Assembly (NCBI GenBank): GCA_031290985.1
Contig: JARLJW010000110.1
Coordinates: 1-61,207 of the forward strand
Direction of reading: 5' to 3'
Length of the DNA stretch: 61,207 nt
From: Verrucomicrobiia bacterium
GTDB taxonomy: Bacteria > Verrucomicrobiota > Verrucomicrobiia > Limisphaerales > UBA11358
Shown in pieces: positions 42,059 through 51,118 of the stretch. Position numbers and translations under genes: made by a program. Positions within the stretch are counted from its first letter, which is position 1. Each line of letters begins with the position of its first letter. The notes below the pieces were generated by a model, which saw nothing but the letters and a program-made list of their open reading frames with translations, did not search any database and was not told the origin of the DNA.

Positions 42059-43276
42059 ATGAAGACCAATCATTTCAGCAGGCTTTCCGGCGGCGCGCTC
42101 GCGCTGCTGCTCTGCGCGGTGTTGACGGCGCACGCGCAGCAACGCTTCGGCGGCGGCGGCTTTGGCGGCTTCGGCGGCTTCGGCGGTTTTGGCGGCAACG
42201 CCGGCGCCAACCGCAGCGGCAGCACCACGGCCTACAACAACAACGGCTCCGTGGGCAGCGCCACCATCACCGTGGATCCCCAGACCCACAATCTCGTGGT
42301 CATCGCCGACGAGGAGACGAGCATGCAGATCAGCAACGTCCTCGCCAATCTTGACGCGCCCAAACCGCAGGTGCTCATCAAGGTCGTTTTCCTTGAAGTG
42401 CAGCGCAACGACGGCTCGGACATCGGCGTCGAGGGCGGCTTCACCAAGGGCGTCGGCAACAACCTCCAGTCCAGCGCGGCGAACGTTTTTGGCCTGGCCG
42501 GCAATAATTCGGTCATCACCAATTTCACCGCCCTCGGCGGAACTTTTGCCAATGCCTCCACCGTGCTGACCCCGGGCGCGGCGGGTTCGCAGGGCATCTA
42601 CCAGTTGGCCGGCAGCGACTTCCAGGCGACCCTCCGGGCGATCGCCTCGGCGGGCCGCTCGCAGGTGCTTTCGCGGCCGTCCATCCTGGCGCGCGACGGC
42701 CAGCTCGCCAAGATCGTCATTGGCCAGTCCGTGCCCTTGCCGACCAGCGTTTCCTATCCAACCTCCGGTAACAGCACCTTCCCTATCATCAACATCACCT
42801 ACACCGATGTGGGCATCATCCTGAATGTCACCCCGTTCATCGGGGCCAACCGCCTGGTGGAAATGATCGTCCAGCCGCAGATCTCGGCGGTCAGCGCCAC
42901 GCAGTCCCAGACCATCTCGCAGGGCGTTTCCGCCCCCTATCTCGACATCCGTTCCGCCGACACCGTCGTGGTCACGCCCGATGGCGAACCGGTCGTCATC
43001 GGCGGCCTCATTTCCAGCGGGAAAAATTCCAGCGAAAGCAAGGTTCCCTTCCTCGGCGACATCCCGTTGATCGGCGCCCTCTTCAAACAGAGCACCAAGA
43101 ACGATTCCAAGACCGAGCTGATCATGTTCCTCACCCCGCACATCGTCGAGTCGCCCCGCCAACTGCCGGGCATGGCCGCCGGCGAACAACGCCAAACGCC
43201 CATCATCAACGACTCCGTTTCGGAAAAGGAACTGGACCGTTTCCTGGAACGCGTCCCGGCGAAGAAGACCAAATAA
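42059..43276 (+). CDS. gspD: Secretin barrel half (end of N3 plus outer-membrane domain)
   Basis: This 405-residue protein has its own signal peptide (ending A-H-A-Q, about residue 26) and a Gly/Phe repeat (G-G-F-G-G-F). Then comes the second half of an N3 domain (A-T-I-T-V-D-P-Q-T-H-N-L-V-V-I-A-D) and the complete secretin domain (about 102-375). The family signature V-P-F-L-G-D-I-P-L-I-G-A-L-F is present. It should form the outer-membrane pore. The preceding gene supplies the other half of N3, only 30 bp upstream. Confidence 0.9.
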   Translation: MKTNHFSRLSGGALALLLCAVLTAHAQQRFGGGGFGGFGGFGGFGGNAGANRSGSTTAYNNNGSVGSATITVDPQTHNLVVIADEETSMQISNVLANLDAPKPQVLIKVVFLEVQRNDGSDIGVEGGFTKGVGNNLQSSAANVFGLAGNNSVITNFTALGGTFANASTVLTPGAAGSQGIYQLAGSDFQATLRAIASAGRSQVLSRPSILARDGQLAKIVIGQSVPLPTSVSYPTSGNSTFPIINITYTDVGIILNVTPFIGANRLVEMIVQPQISAVSATQSQTISQGVSAPYLDIRSADTVVVTPDGEPVVIGGLISSGKNSSESKVPFLGDIPLIGALFKQSTKNDSKTELIMFLTPHIVESPRQLPGMAAGEQRQTPIINDSVSEKELDRFLERVPAKKTK

Positions 43277-43305
43277 ACCGGCCGCACCCGGCTGAAACCG
43301 AACAC

Positions 43306-44892
43306 ATGAACCGCGAACAAAGAGGCCGTTGGGTGGCCGGGCTTTTGCTCGGCGCGTGGCTGCTCGTCGTGGCCTGGCAGGTGACGGAACACCGGCGCGT
43401 GGTGGAGGCCGGCAGGTCCGATCTGCGCAACCGTTCGCGGGAGATCGCCCGCACCTTGAGCGCGGTGACGCGGGCGCTGCGCTTTCGCGGCGCGGTGTTT
43501 CAGGAACGGCTGGACCCGGTGCTGAACGAGCTGGCCGGCGCGCACCCCAACGCGCTCGTGCGCACCACCCAGTTGCTCGCCATCGGCCTGGTGAACAATG
43601 ACGGCGACACCGTGGCGGCGGCCGGCGAGACCAACCTGATTTCCCGCGAGTCCGTCGGCGAGAGCGAACGCTGGTCGGATGAGAATGTCGTCTTCGTCCT
43701 ACCCGTCGAGGGCGCGTCCGTGAATCCGGAGGGGGTCACCAACAATCCCACCGTGGTGCTGCCCTCGTCCCCGCGCAATTTCACCAACGGCCTCCCGCGC
43801 AATGGCCGGGACGGGCCACGTCGCGAACCGCCCCCGGATGACGGCACCAACAACGCCGGGCTTTCCCCGGCCAGTTCGCCGCCTCCGCCCACCAATGCCG
43901 TCGGCGAAATGGAATCGCCCCCGCCGCCGCCCGACGACAACGGCCACCCGCCCGGCGGCGACCGCCAGCGCGGCGGCAATCGCCGGCCGCCGTGGATGCG
44001 CGGGATGAGCGACGCGGATTTCAAGGCGCTCATTGCCAAACGCGAGCTGCACGGGCTGGTGCTGGTGATGTCCACGGAGAATTACCGCGCCTTGTGCCTT
44101 CATGACCTGTGGCTGCGTTATATGATCGGATTTTTCGCGGGCATCGCGGCGCTCGGGGCGGGCCTGTCGTGGCGCAACACGGCGCGCACGGCGGAACTGC
44201 AGATCCGGCTCGTGCGGGCGAGCGAACAGAATTCCCATCTCAAGGAATTGAACCTGGCCGCCGCCGGGCTGGCGCACGAGACGCGCAATCCGCTGAACAT
44301 CATCCGCGGCCAGGCGCAGTTGCTGGCGCGGCTGCCGGACACCACGGCGGAGATCCGCGCGCAGGCCAAAACCATCGTGGACCAGACGGACCGGGTCACG
44401 GCACAGCTCACGGAGTTCATCAATTACTCGCGTCCGCGCGAGGTGCACCGGGCGAAAGTGACGCTCGCCGCCGTCGGCAATGAAGTGGTGCGCACGCTCG
44501 GCTTCGACATCGAGGAGAAAAAATTGCAGGTTGAAGTCACCGGGGAAGCCCTGGCGGTGGAGGCGGACGAACAACTGCTGCGGCAGGTGCTGTTCAACCT
44601 GCTGCTCAATGCCGTCCAGGCCGCCAACGAAGGCGGCCGCATCCAACTGCTCGTCCAGCGCGCCCCCAACCAGTCGGCCGTGTTTGAGATCCGCGATGAC
44701 GGCCCCGGGGTGCCGCCGGAAAACCGGCAGGCGATCTTCAAGCCGTATTTTACCACGCACCAAAAAGGCACCGGCCTGGGCCTGGCGGTCGTGCAGCAGA
44801 TCGTCCACGCGCACGGCTGGGACATTGTCTGCCTCGCCAACGAACCGCGCGGCGCGGTCTTCCGCATCACGCATCTGAAAATCGTGGCCTGA
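43306..44892 (+). CDS. Sensor histidine kinase
   Basis: This 528-residue kinase has a transmembrane helix near residues 10-27. A periplasmic region is interrupted by a long Pro/Asn/Gly-rich stretch (about 165-235), and a second helix lies near 270-288. The H box A-H-E-T-R-N-P-L-N-I-I carries phospho-acceptor His324, followed by N, G1 (D-D-G-P-G-V) and G2 (G-T-G-L-G-L) boxes. It resembles NtrB/ZraS-type kinases, which often pair with sigma-54 activators. No response regulator is adjacent. It ends the secretion gene run. Confidence 0.92.
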   Translation: MNREQRGRWVAGLLLGAWLLVVAWQVTEHRRVVEAGRSDLRNRSREIARTLSAVTRALRFRGAVFQERLDPVLNELAGAHPNALVRTTQLLAIGLVNNDGDTVAAAGETNLISRESVGESERWSDENVVFVLPVEGASVNPEGVTNNPTVVLPSSPRNFTNGLPRNGRDGPRREPPPDDGTNNAGLSPASSPPPPTNAVGEMESPPPPPDDNGHPPGGDRQRGGNRRPPWMRGMSDADFKALIAKRELHGLVLVMSTENYRALCLHDLWLRYMIGFFAGIAALGAGLSWRNTARTAELQIRLVRASEQNSHLKELNLAAAGLAHETRNPLNIIRGQAQLLARLPDTTAEIRAQAKTIVDQTDRVTAQLTEFINYSRPREVHRAKVTLAAVGNEVVRTLGFDIEEKKLQVEVTGEALAVEADEQLLRQVLFNLLLNAVQAANEGGRIQLLVQRAPNQSAVFEIRDDGPGVPPENRQAIFKPYFTTHQKGTGLGLAVVQQIVHAHGWDIVCLANEPRGAVFRITHLKIVA

Positions 44893-44957
44893 CGAAAAGA
44901 TGCCGCGGGCATTTAAACACCCGCCTTAACCCTCCAGCCGCGCTGTTGACGGTCATC

Positions 44958-44983
44958 TTTTTTTGCCTTTTAAGGGCAAAAAA
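44958..44983 (+). terminator. Terminator hairpin after the kinase gene
   Basis: The arms TTTTTTGCC and GGCAAAAAA are perfectly complementary around TTTTAAG. The T/A-rich arms could terminate transcription in either direction. Confidence 0.6.
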
Positions 44984-45034
44984 TGTCATGCTTCTCCGGT
45001 GGCTGGTTCCCGGAACCCTTGGTAAAGTGAACTT

Positions 45035-45520
45035 ATGCTAAAAAAGATTTTTCTCCCCTCGGACGACTCTGATTTGACGAGCATGGCCATTTTCGTGGCG
45101 CGGCTCTGGTTCGGCCTCGCGATGCTCTTCAACCACGGTTTCACCAAGCTCGCCAATTTCAGCGACCTCGCCGGCACTTTTCCCGACCCGCTCGGGATGG
45201 GTCACGAATTGACCCTGGGGCTGGTGATTTTTGCCGAGGTGCTCGGGGCGCTGCTGCTCACCGTCGGCTTATTTACGCGCCTGGCGGCGGTCGTCCTCGT
45301 CATTGACATGTTTGTCGCCTTCCTCATGGTCCATAAAACTGAATTGACCGGACAAAACAACGGCGAACTCGCGTTCCTTTACCTCGCTGGCTATGTCATC
45401 CTGCTGATCGCCGGGGGCGGCCTGTTCTCGCTGGACACCGTGATCTTCGCCGGCCGCGGCCGGGTCAACGGCCGGCCGGCCACCGGCACCGACACGGAAA
45501 AACCATCCCCGCGAATTTAA
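45035..45520 (+). CDS. DoxX-family membrane protein
   Basis: This 161-residue protein has four membrane helices. The DoxX pattern is present: R-L-W-F-G-L-A-M-L-F-N-H-G-F-T-K-L, V-L-G-A-L-L-L-T-V-G-L-F-T-R and G-E-L-A-F-L-Y-L. The family includes quinone-linked and thiosulfate-oxidation subunits, but most members have no defined activity. It converges with the small gene at 45533. Confidence 0.9.
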   Translation: MLKKIFLPSDDSDLTSMAIFVARLWFGLAMLFNHGFTKLANFSDLAGTFPDPLGMGHELTLGLVIFAEVLGALLLTVGLFTRLAAVVLVIDMFVAFLMVHKTELTGQNNGELAFLYLAGYVILLIAGGGLFSLDTVIFAGRGRVNGRPATGTDTEKPSPRI

Positions 45521-45532
45521 GCGCCACCCCGG

Positions 45533-45685
45533 TCAGCGCGCCACAAACCCCGGCCGGTTCAAATACCAGAATAAAGCGGCGGCCAGCACGGCGCAGCCCG
45601 TCAGGGCCAGGCCGGTGAAAAACCGCATTTGCTTTTGGTGGGCGGACAGGCTGCGCTTGCGCCTGGGTGCGACTTGATTTGACAT
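45533..45685 (-). CDS. Small single-helix membrane protein
   Basis: This 50-residue frame begins M-S-N-Q-V-A-P-R-R-K-R-S. It has a basic N-terminus and one strong hydrophobic helix (F-F-T-G-L-A-L-T-G-C-A-V-L-A-A-A-L-F-W). The composition fits an inner-membrane peptide. The stop lies 12 bp from the convergent doxX stop. No family is recognised. Confidence 0.6.
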   Translation of the reverse strand: MSNQVAPRRKRSLSAHQKQMRFFTGLALTGCAVLAAALFWYLNRPGFVAR

Positions 45686-46003
45686 GATTTTGTGTTTCCG
45701 GCTGTATCCCGCTTAAAACAAGATGTTTGGCCGGGGGAAATGTTTCATAAAAAGCACGGTTACACCGGTGTTTTTTTGGCCAACTGCCATCCTTTTTTGG
45801 AACAATCCTGCGTCCAGGCACCATTCCCATGTGCTTGCCCACCCGGGATGATTCGCGTTGCGCGCCGTCGCCAAAAAATAGTTTTTAACAAATTGTCTTG
45901 CAAGGTTGCGCCGACAGTTCTACAAACGCACCAGTTCGTTTAAGGAGTCAAAAACCGCCATGCAAAAAAACCATCCCCAACCGCATAGCACCCACACCCA
46001 GCC
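45686..46003. other. Gene-free stretch
   Basis: No gene is supported and no repeat family seen elsewhere in the window was found. A GGTTACACCGGTG segment followed by seven T residues (about 45758-45777) might be a weak terminator, which I cannot support further. Confidence 0.5.
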
Positions 46004-47641
46004 ATGAAACTGACACCCTCCGCGTCCGCAACCAAAACCCCGCCCCTCCTGATCGCCGCCTTGACGGCGATTTTTTGTTTTACGTCCCCGGCCCGCGCCA
46101 CCATCGCCACGAACCTCCAACTGCAGCTCGGCAATCCCAGCGGCGCGATCGTGGACACCAACAACCACAGCCATTATCTCGTGCAACGCACCGTGCAATC
46201 GCTGGATTTCAGCGACAGCCTCGGCGAACCGGTCTGGGCCAGCTGGGATTTGACGTCCGCCGACCAGGGCAGTTCCGGACGGAACAGCACGTTTTACACG
46301 GACACGAATCTGCCCCCGAATTTTTACCGGGTAACCACCGGCGACTACACCGGTTCCGGTTATGACCGCGGCCACATGTGCCCGTCGGCCGACCGCACCG
46401 ACACCACCAACGACAACAAGCTCGTATTCTTCATGTCCAACATCATCCCCCAAACACCGGACAACAATGAAGGCATCTGGGCCAGCTTTGAAGACTACTG
46501 CCGGACGCTTTCCAACTCCGGCTATGAGATGCTCATCATGTGCGGGCCGAGCGGCTTCGGCGCCTCCAAAATCAACACCAACGGGCCGGTTTACATCCCC
46601 GGCTACACCTGGAAAATCGCGCTGGCCGTCCCGACCGGCAGCGGCACCGCGTTGAGCCGCGTCACCAGCACCACGCGCGTCATCACCCTCAACGTGCCGA
46701 ACATCGCCGGCATCCGCTCCACGCCCTGGTCCAATTTCGTGACCTCCGCCAGCGTCATCCAAACCAACACCGGCTTCACGTTCTTCACCGCCGTGGCCTC
46801 GAACATCGCCGAAGTGCTGCGCGCGAAGGTGGATGGTGCCTTGCCTCCCGGCATCACCAGCTTCTCGCCCTCCAGCGCCGCGGCCGGTGCCGGCGTGACC
46901 TTGACCGGCAGCAATTTCACCTCCGCCTCCATCGTTAAATTCAATACGACGTATGCGACGGCGTTCACCGTGAACTCCGGCACGCAGATCACCGCGACGG
47001 TCCCGGCTGGCGCCACCAGCGGCACGCTTTCCGTCATCGCGCCCGGCGGCCTCGCCACCAGCGCCAGCAGCTTCACGGTGACGAATGGCGGCGGTGGCGG
47101 CGGTGGTGGCGGCGGCGGCACCACCAACCTCACCATCAGCCAGGTCTACGGCGGCGGCGGCAACAGCGGCGCGACCTACAAAAATGATTTCATTGAAATC
47201 TACAATGCCGGCACGGCGACGGTGAACCTAAGCACGTATGCCGTGCAATACACCAGCTCCAGCGGCAGTTCCTGGTCGGAGACGATCCTGAATGGCACGA
47301 TTGCCCCGGGCGCACATTATCTCATCCAAGAGGCGGCCGGCAGCGGCGGCACCACCAGCTTGCCGACGCCCGAGGCCACCGGCACCATTGCGATGGCGGC
47401 CACCGCCGGGAAAGTTGCGCTCACCAAAACTACGACGTTGCTTGCCGTTGACAATCCGGTGGGTGGCGCGAACGTCGTCGACTTCATCGGCTACGGTTCG
47501 GCGGATGCGTACGAAGGTTCCGGCTCCGCCCCCGCGCCATCGAACACGACCTCCGACCTGCGCGCCGGCGGCGGAGCCACGGATACCAATGACAATTCCG
47601 CCGACTTCACCGCCGGCACGGTCAATCCCCGAAACAACTAG
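46004..47641 (+). CDS. Secreted DNA/RNA non-specific endonuclease with C-terminal lamin-tail-like domain
   Basis: This 545-residue protein has a signal peptide (about 1-32). The nuclease domain has the active-site motif D-R-G-H-M (His124) and a downstream N-I-I-P-Q asparagine region that binds the metal. An IPT/TIG-like Ig domain (about 283-362) follows, then a poly-Gly linker and a lamin-tail-like domain (about 378-500, S-Q-V-Y-G-G-G-G-N). The enzyme should degrade extracellular nucleic acid. It is a good candidate cargo of the type II system. Confidence 0.9.
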   Translation: MKLTPSASATKTPPLLIAALTAIFCFTSPARATIATNLQLQLGNPSGAIVDTNNHSHYLVQRTVQSLDFSDSLGEPVWASWDLTSADQGSSGRNSTFYTDTNLPPNFYRVTTGDYTGSGYDRGHMCPSADRTDTTNDNKLVFFMSNIIPQTPDNNEGIWASFEDYCRTLSNSGYEMLIMCGPSGFGASKINTNGPVYIPGYTWKIALAVPTGSGTALSRVTSTTRVITLNVPNIAGIRSTPWSNFVTSASVIQTNTGFTFFTAVASNIAEVLRAKVDGALPPGITSFSPSSAAAGAGVTLTGSNFTSASIVKFNTTYATAFTVNSGTQITATVPAGATSGTLSVIAPGGLATSASSFTVTNGGGGGGGGGGGTTNLTISQVYGGGGNSGATYKNDFIEIYNAGTATVNLSTYAVQYTSSSGSSWSETILNGTIAPGAHYLIQEAAGSGGTTSLPTPEATGTIAMAATAGKVALTKTTTLLAVDNPVGGANVVDFIGYGSADAYEGSGSAPAPSNTTSDLRAGGGATDTNDNSADFTAGTVNPRNN

Positions 47642-47671
47642 CCGCACCATGGCCAAGTCCTGATTTCCGCC

Positions 47672-48991
47672 ATGAAACAACGCAATCATTTCAAGGCCAT
47701 CTTGCTGACCGCCTGCCTTGGTGCGGTGCTGGCCATCGGTGTGCATCACCTCGCACGCAATCACGAAACCACCTCGGGCGCGCTGGCCGGCGGCATGATT
47801 CTGACCAATGCGGCGGTGGCCGAATCCCCCGCGCCTGGCGGCATCAATAGTCAGCGCGCGGCGGTTTTGGAGTCGTTCCGCGAGACCGATCCCCGCCTGC
47901 GGGCCGTCGCCTTTGGGCGGGCCTTTGCGGACTGGTTTCAGCGCGACCCCGAGGCCGCGCTCGACTGGTTGCGCCAGATGCCGCCAGGCAATGAATACAC
48001 GCAGGGGCTTTTCATCGCCCTCCCCGCCATCTGCAAAACCGATCCGCAACGCGCGCTCGCTCTCACCGCCGACATGGCCACGACCCGCGAGCAAAAATTC
48101 GTCTATAGTGTGATGTTTGATCAACTGGCCAAAGCTGATCTGCCGTCCGCCGTCGGCTGGCTCCAGTCTGTTCCGACCGGGGAAGCGCGGGAAAATGCGC
48201 TGCGCACCGTGGCGGACAACTGGAGCCGCAGCGACCTGGCCGGTGCGCTTGATTGGGCCAAGAACATCGAGGACGCCGGCGAACGTGCGAGCGCAACCGA
48301 AAGCGTCCTCACCATGCTGGCGGCCACCGACCCGCAACGGGCCGTTGACCTGGCCACGCAAAGCCTCACCGGCGACGCCCTCGACCGCGTGCTGCAAAAA
48401 GGTTTGCAGGAACTTGCCGCCACAAATCCGCAGGCGGCCGCCAAGGCGGTTGCCGGCCTCCCGGAGGGCGGCTTGCAAATGAGTTCCGCGACGACCGTCG
48501 CCCGCGCCCTGGCCGCGCAAGACACGGCGGCGGCCGTTGCCTGGGTGCAAACGTTGCCGGCCGCCATCCAGCCGGTCGTCCTGAACAACGCGCTCGATCT
48601 ATGGTTGCAACAGGACGCCGGTGCCGCTGGAAAATACGTTTCCGAAATGTCCGCCGGTTCCGCGCAGACTGCCGCCATCAGCCATCTCACGGAGAACTGG
48701 GCGGAGAAAGATCCCGCCGCCGCCATCGCCTGGGCCGCCGGTTTGTCCACCGGCCCGGCCCAAAATGCCGCCGTCATCAGCCTTGCCTCCGGCTGGGCGC
48801 GCAGCGATCCGGCGGCGGCGGTGCGGTGGACGGCGGAGCTGCCGGCGGAAACCCCGGCGCGGCTCGAGGCCTTGCGCGGCGCGTATTCGTATTGGGAGAT
48901 GGCGGATGCGACCGCGGCGGCAAACTATCTGGGCGGACTTTCCGAAAACGACCGCAACGCCCTCAAGCCGGCCACGATTGCGGCGAAGTGA
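47672..48991 (+). CDS. Secreted helical-repeat protein (D-P-x-A-A-x-x-W type)
   Basis: This 439-residue protein has an N-terminal membrane or signal segment (about 8-24). About ten helical repeats follow, carrying D-P-x-A-A-x-x-W-x-x-x-L-P (for example R-D-P-E-A-A-L-D-W-L-R-Q-M-P). The repeat type is familiar from verrucomicrobial exported proteins, and its function is unknown. It lies 30 bp after the nuclease gene and may be cotranscribed. Confidence 0.75.
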   Translation: MKQRNHFKAILLTACLGAVLAIGVHHLARNHETTSGALAGGMILTNAAVAESPAPGGINSQRAAVLESFRETDPRLRAVAFGRAFADWFQRDPEAALDWLRQMPPGNEYTQGLFIALPAICKTDPQRALALTADMATTREQKFVYSVMFDQLAKADLPSAVGWLQSVPTGEARENALRTVADNWSRSDLAGALDWAKNIEDAGERASATESVLTMLAATDPQRAVDLATQSLTGDALDRVLQKGLQELAATNPQAAAKAVAGLPEGGLQMSSATTVARALAAQDTAAAVAWVQTLPAAIQPVVLNNALDLWLQQDAGAAGKYVSEMSAGSAQTAAISHLTENWAEKDPAAAIAWAAGLSTGPAQNAAVISLASGWARSDPAAAVRWTAELPAETPARLEALRGAYSYWEMADATAAANYLGGLSENDRNALKPATIAAK

Positions 48992-48994
48992 ATT

Positions 48995-50362
48995 TCAGCC
49001 CGGCGGCAAACGCAGCGTCGCATCCAGCGGCGGGACGTCCGGCAGCACCTTGCCCGCCGTGATGCCGCTTAATTTCTGGATGCGTTCACCGCTCGGCACG
49101 ACCATGCGCTCGTAGCTGCCCACGGCATCGTTGAAGGCGCCGTTCGCCCGCTCCAATCCGCTGCGGATTTTTTCGAAGTGTTCGGCAAACTTCACCACGC
49201 GCACAAAAAGCTCCTGCGCCGCCTCGGCGATCTTCTGGGCGTTCTCCGTCTGGGCATGTTGCTGCCAGCTCACGCTCACTGAACGCAGCAGCGCGATGAG
49301 CGATGCGGGGGTTGCCAGCAGGATCTTTTTGCCTGCCGCCCACACGATCAGATCATGATCGCCTTCCAACGCCGCGCTAAACAATGATTCCGCCGGGACG
49401 AACAGCACGACATAATCCAGCGAGTTCGGAAACTGGCTGGGATAGTCCCGGTCCGCCAGTTGGCGGATGGTCTCCTTCAACTTTTTCGCGTGGGCCACAA
49501 ATGCCTCCGCGCGTTTCGCCGGCTCGGCGGACTCCAGGGCGTTGAGGAAATCGAAGTCGGGAACTTTCGCATCCACGATGATGAAACGTTCGCCCGGCAG
49601 GCGCACCACGAGGTCCGGGCGGTTTTCGGCGGACGCCGTCTGCTCCGTGAAATCGCAATGCGCGCTCATGCCCGCCGCCTCGACCACGCGCCGGAGCGTT
49701 TCCTCGCCCCACTTGCCGCGCGCCTGGTTGGAGTGCAGCACCAGCCGGAACTGCTGCGTCTCGTTCGCCAGCGTCGTGCTCTGCTGCGACAGCAGTTCGA
49801 GCTGTTTCTTCACTTCACCCAGCGTGGACGACTGCGCCGCGCTGTTTTGCTGCAAGTTTTTCTGGTAGGTCTCCAACTGCTGCTTGAGCGGCTCCACCAG
49901 GGTTTTGATGGCCTCCTGCCGTTGCGCCAGATCGCCCTTGGCCGTCTCTTGAAATTTGCCGAATGATTGTTCCGCCAGCCGCAAAAACTCCGGTGCGGAC
50001 TGCTTGAGCGCATCGGCGCTCAACGCCTTGAATGCCTCGCGCAAATCGGTGATGGCCTTTTCCTGGGCCACCTTGGCATCGCGCAGGTTTTGTTCGTGCA
50101 ACTGCTTCTGGTCGGCGGTCATTCTTTCCGCCGCCGCCTGGTTCGCCTGCGCGGTGGCGAGCGAGGTTTTGCTCTGGGAAAGCTGCTCCCGCGTCTGCGT
50201 CAGCTCCGTTTCACGCTGCGCGAGCTGCTGGCGCAGTTCCGTTTCCAGCCGGGCGTCTGCGGGCGCGACGGTTTGCTTGCGCGCACCGAGCAGCCAGCCG
50301 ATGAACGCGCCCACCGCCCCGCCGATGGCGAGGCCGGTTAAAAGATAAGCGACAGCGGACAT
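48995..50362 (-). CDS. rmuC: DNA recombination protein RmuC
   Basis: This 455-residue protein has an N-terminal membrane helix (about 4-24) and a long coiled coil (about 35-190). The RmuC nuclease-like core follows (about 200-420), including N-Q-A-R-G-K-W-G-E, D-A-K-V-P and Y-V-V-L-F-V-P-A-E. RmuC suppresses inversions at inverted repeats, notable beside so many inverted repeats here. It converges with the repeat-protein gene. Confidence 0.95.
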   Translation of the reverse strand: MSAVAYLLTGLAIGGAVGAFIGWLLGARKQTVAPADARLETELRQQLAQRETELTQTREQLSQSKTSLATAQANQAAAERMTADQKQLHEQNLRDAKVAQEKAITDLREAFKALSADALKQSAPEFLRLAEQSFGKFQETAKGDLAQRQEAIKTLVEPLKQQLETYQKNLQQNSAAQSSTLGEVKKQLELLSQQSTTLANETQQFRLVLHSNQARGKWGEETLRRVVEAAGMSAHCDFTEQTASAENRPDLVVRLPGERFIIVDAKVPDFDFLNALESAEPAKRAEAFVAHAKKLKETIRQLADRDYPSQFPNSLDYVVLFVPAESLFSAALEGDHDLIVWAAGKKILLATPASLIALLRSVSVSWQQHAQTENAQKIAEAAQELFVRVVKFAEHFEKIRSGLERANGAFNDAVGSYERMVVPSGERIQKLSGITAGKVLPDVPPLDATLRLPPG

Positions 50363-50388
50363 AGGTTTTCAAACTAACTCGATGTGTT

Positions 50389-50422
50389 CTCCCTCACCCT
50401 GCCCTCTCCCGCTGGGCGAGGG
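50389..50422 (+). repeat. CTCACCC/CTCTCCC palindromic repeat, copy 1
   Basis: TCTCCCTCACCCTGCCCTCT is followed by CCCGCTGGGCGAGGG. The same unit recurs inverted at 50505-50542 and direct at 51003-51041. Confidence 0.8.
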
Positions 50423-50504
50423 AACACTGTTCCCCGCGTCTTGACGAATCCATGACTGTCTTCTGTCCCATGGCACATGATTTGATAAACGGGGCCGACG
50501 GCTG

Positions 50505-50542
50505 TTCCCTCTCCCAGCGGGAGAGGGTCAGGGTGAGGGAGA
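50505..50542 (-). repeat. CTCACCC/CTCTCCC palindromic repeat, copy 2
   Basis: This is an inverted copy of the 50389 unit. The stop codon and last residues (R-S-P-S-P) of the DUF559 gene lie inside it. Confidence 0.8.
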
Positions 50543-50977
50543 GCGCTTGACCAGGTCACGGCTCTGATTTTCACCCGCAACCGGCACCTTTGGCGAGCAA
50601 TAATCTGGCAACGGATGCAATGCCCGTTCCTGCAACGTCCGCCAGATGGCGTCACGGACAACCTCCTTCTCCCGTCGCAATCGGGAACTCCAGAACCGCA
50701 ACACCTTGATGCCTTGCGCTTCGAGAAACGCATCCCGTTCCGCATCCGCAACCCGGTTCTTCGGCAATCCGTGCTGTGAACCATCTACCTCGACATTGAG
50801 CATGGCTTCATTGCAAAAGAAGTCCAAATAGTAGGGCAAGACCGGGTGCTGACGGCGAAATTTGTATCCAGAAAAACGCCCGCCGCGCAGCCACGACCAC
50901 ATCAGCCGTTCGCCCCAAGTTTCCTTGTCGCGCAAGTTGCGGGCAAGCCGGGTGGTTTTCGGAGCTTGCTTTAACAT
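50528..50977 (-). CDS. DUF559 (Vsr-like) endonuclease-fold protein
   Basis: This 149-residue protein has the DUF559 pattern: E-R-L-M-W-S-W-L-R, F-R-R-Q-H-P-V, Y-Y-L-D-F-F-C, L-N-V-E-V-D-G-S-Q-H and V-L-R-F-W-S-S-R. The conserved acidic and Gln residues fit a Vsr/PD-(D/E)xK-like nuclease fold; the substrate is unknown. Palindromic repeats surround it, and its C-terminus is encoded by one of them. Confidence 0.88.
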   Translation of the reverse strand: MLKQAPKTTRLARNLRDKETWGERLMWSWLRGGRFSGYKFRRQHPVLPYYLDFFCNEAMLNVEVDGSQHGLPKNRVADAERDAFLEAQGIKVLRFWSSRLRREKEVVRDAIWRTLQERALHPLPDYCSPKVPVAGENQSRDLVKRSPSP

Positions 50978-51002
50978 CGGTTGCTTTAATGTTTTTTACG
51001 CG

Positions 51003-51041
51003 TTCTCCCTCACCCTGCCCTCTCCCGCTGGGAGAGGGAAA
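51003..51041 (+). repeat. CTCACCC/CTCTCCC palindromic repeat, copy 3
   Basis: This is a direct copy of the 50389 unit, ending in GCTGGGAGAGGG. It lies 25 bp upstream of the DUF559 start codon. Confidence 0.8.
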
Positions 51042-51118
51042 CGCGGCGGCGGCTGGTCTTGGTCCGATCACTGCCGGCGCTAATCCAGCCACAGGTATTC
51101 ACACCTGGTCATGACCGG

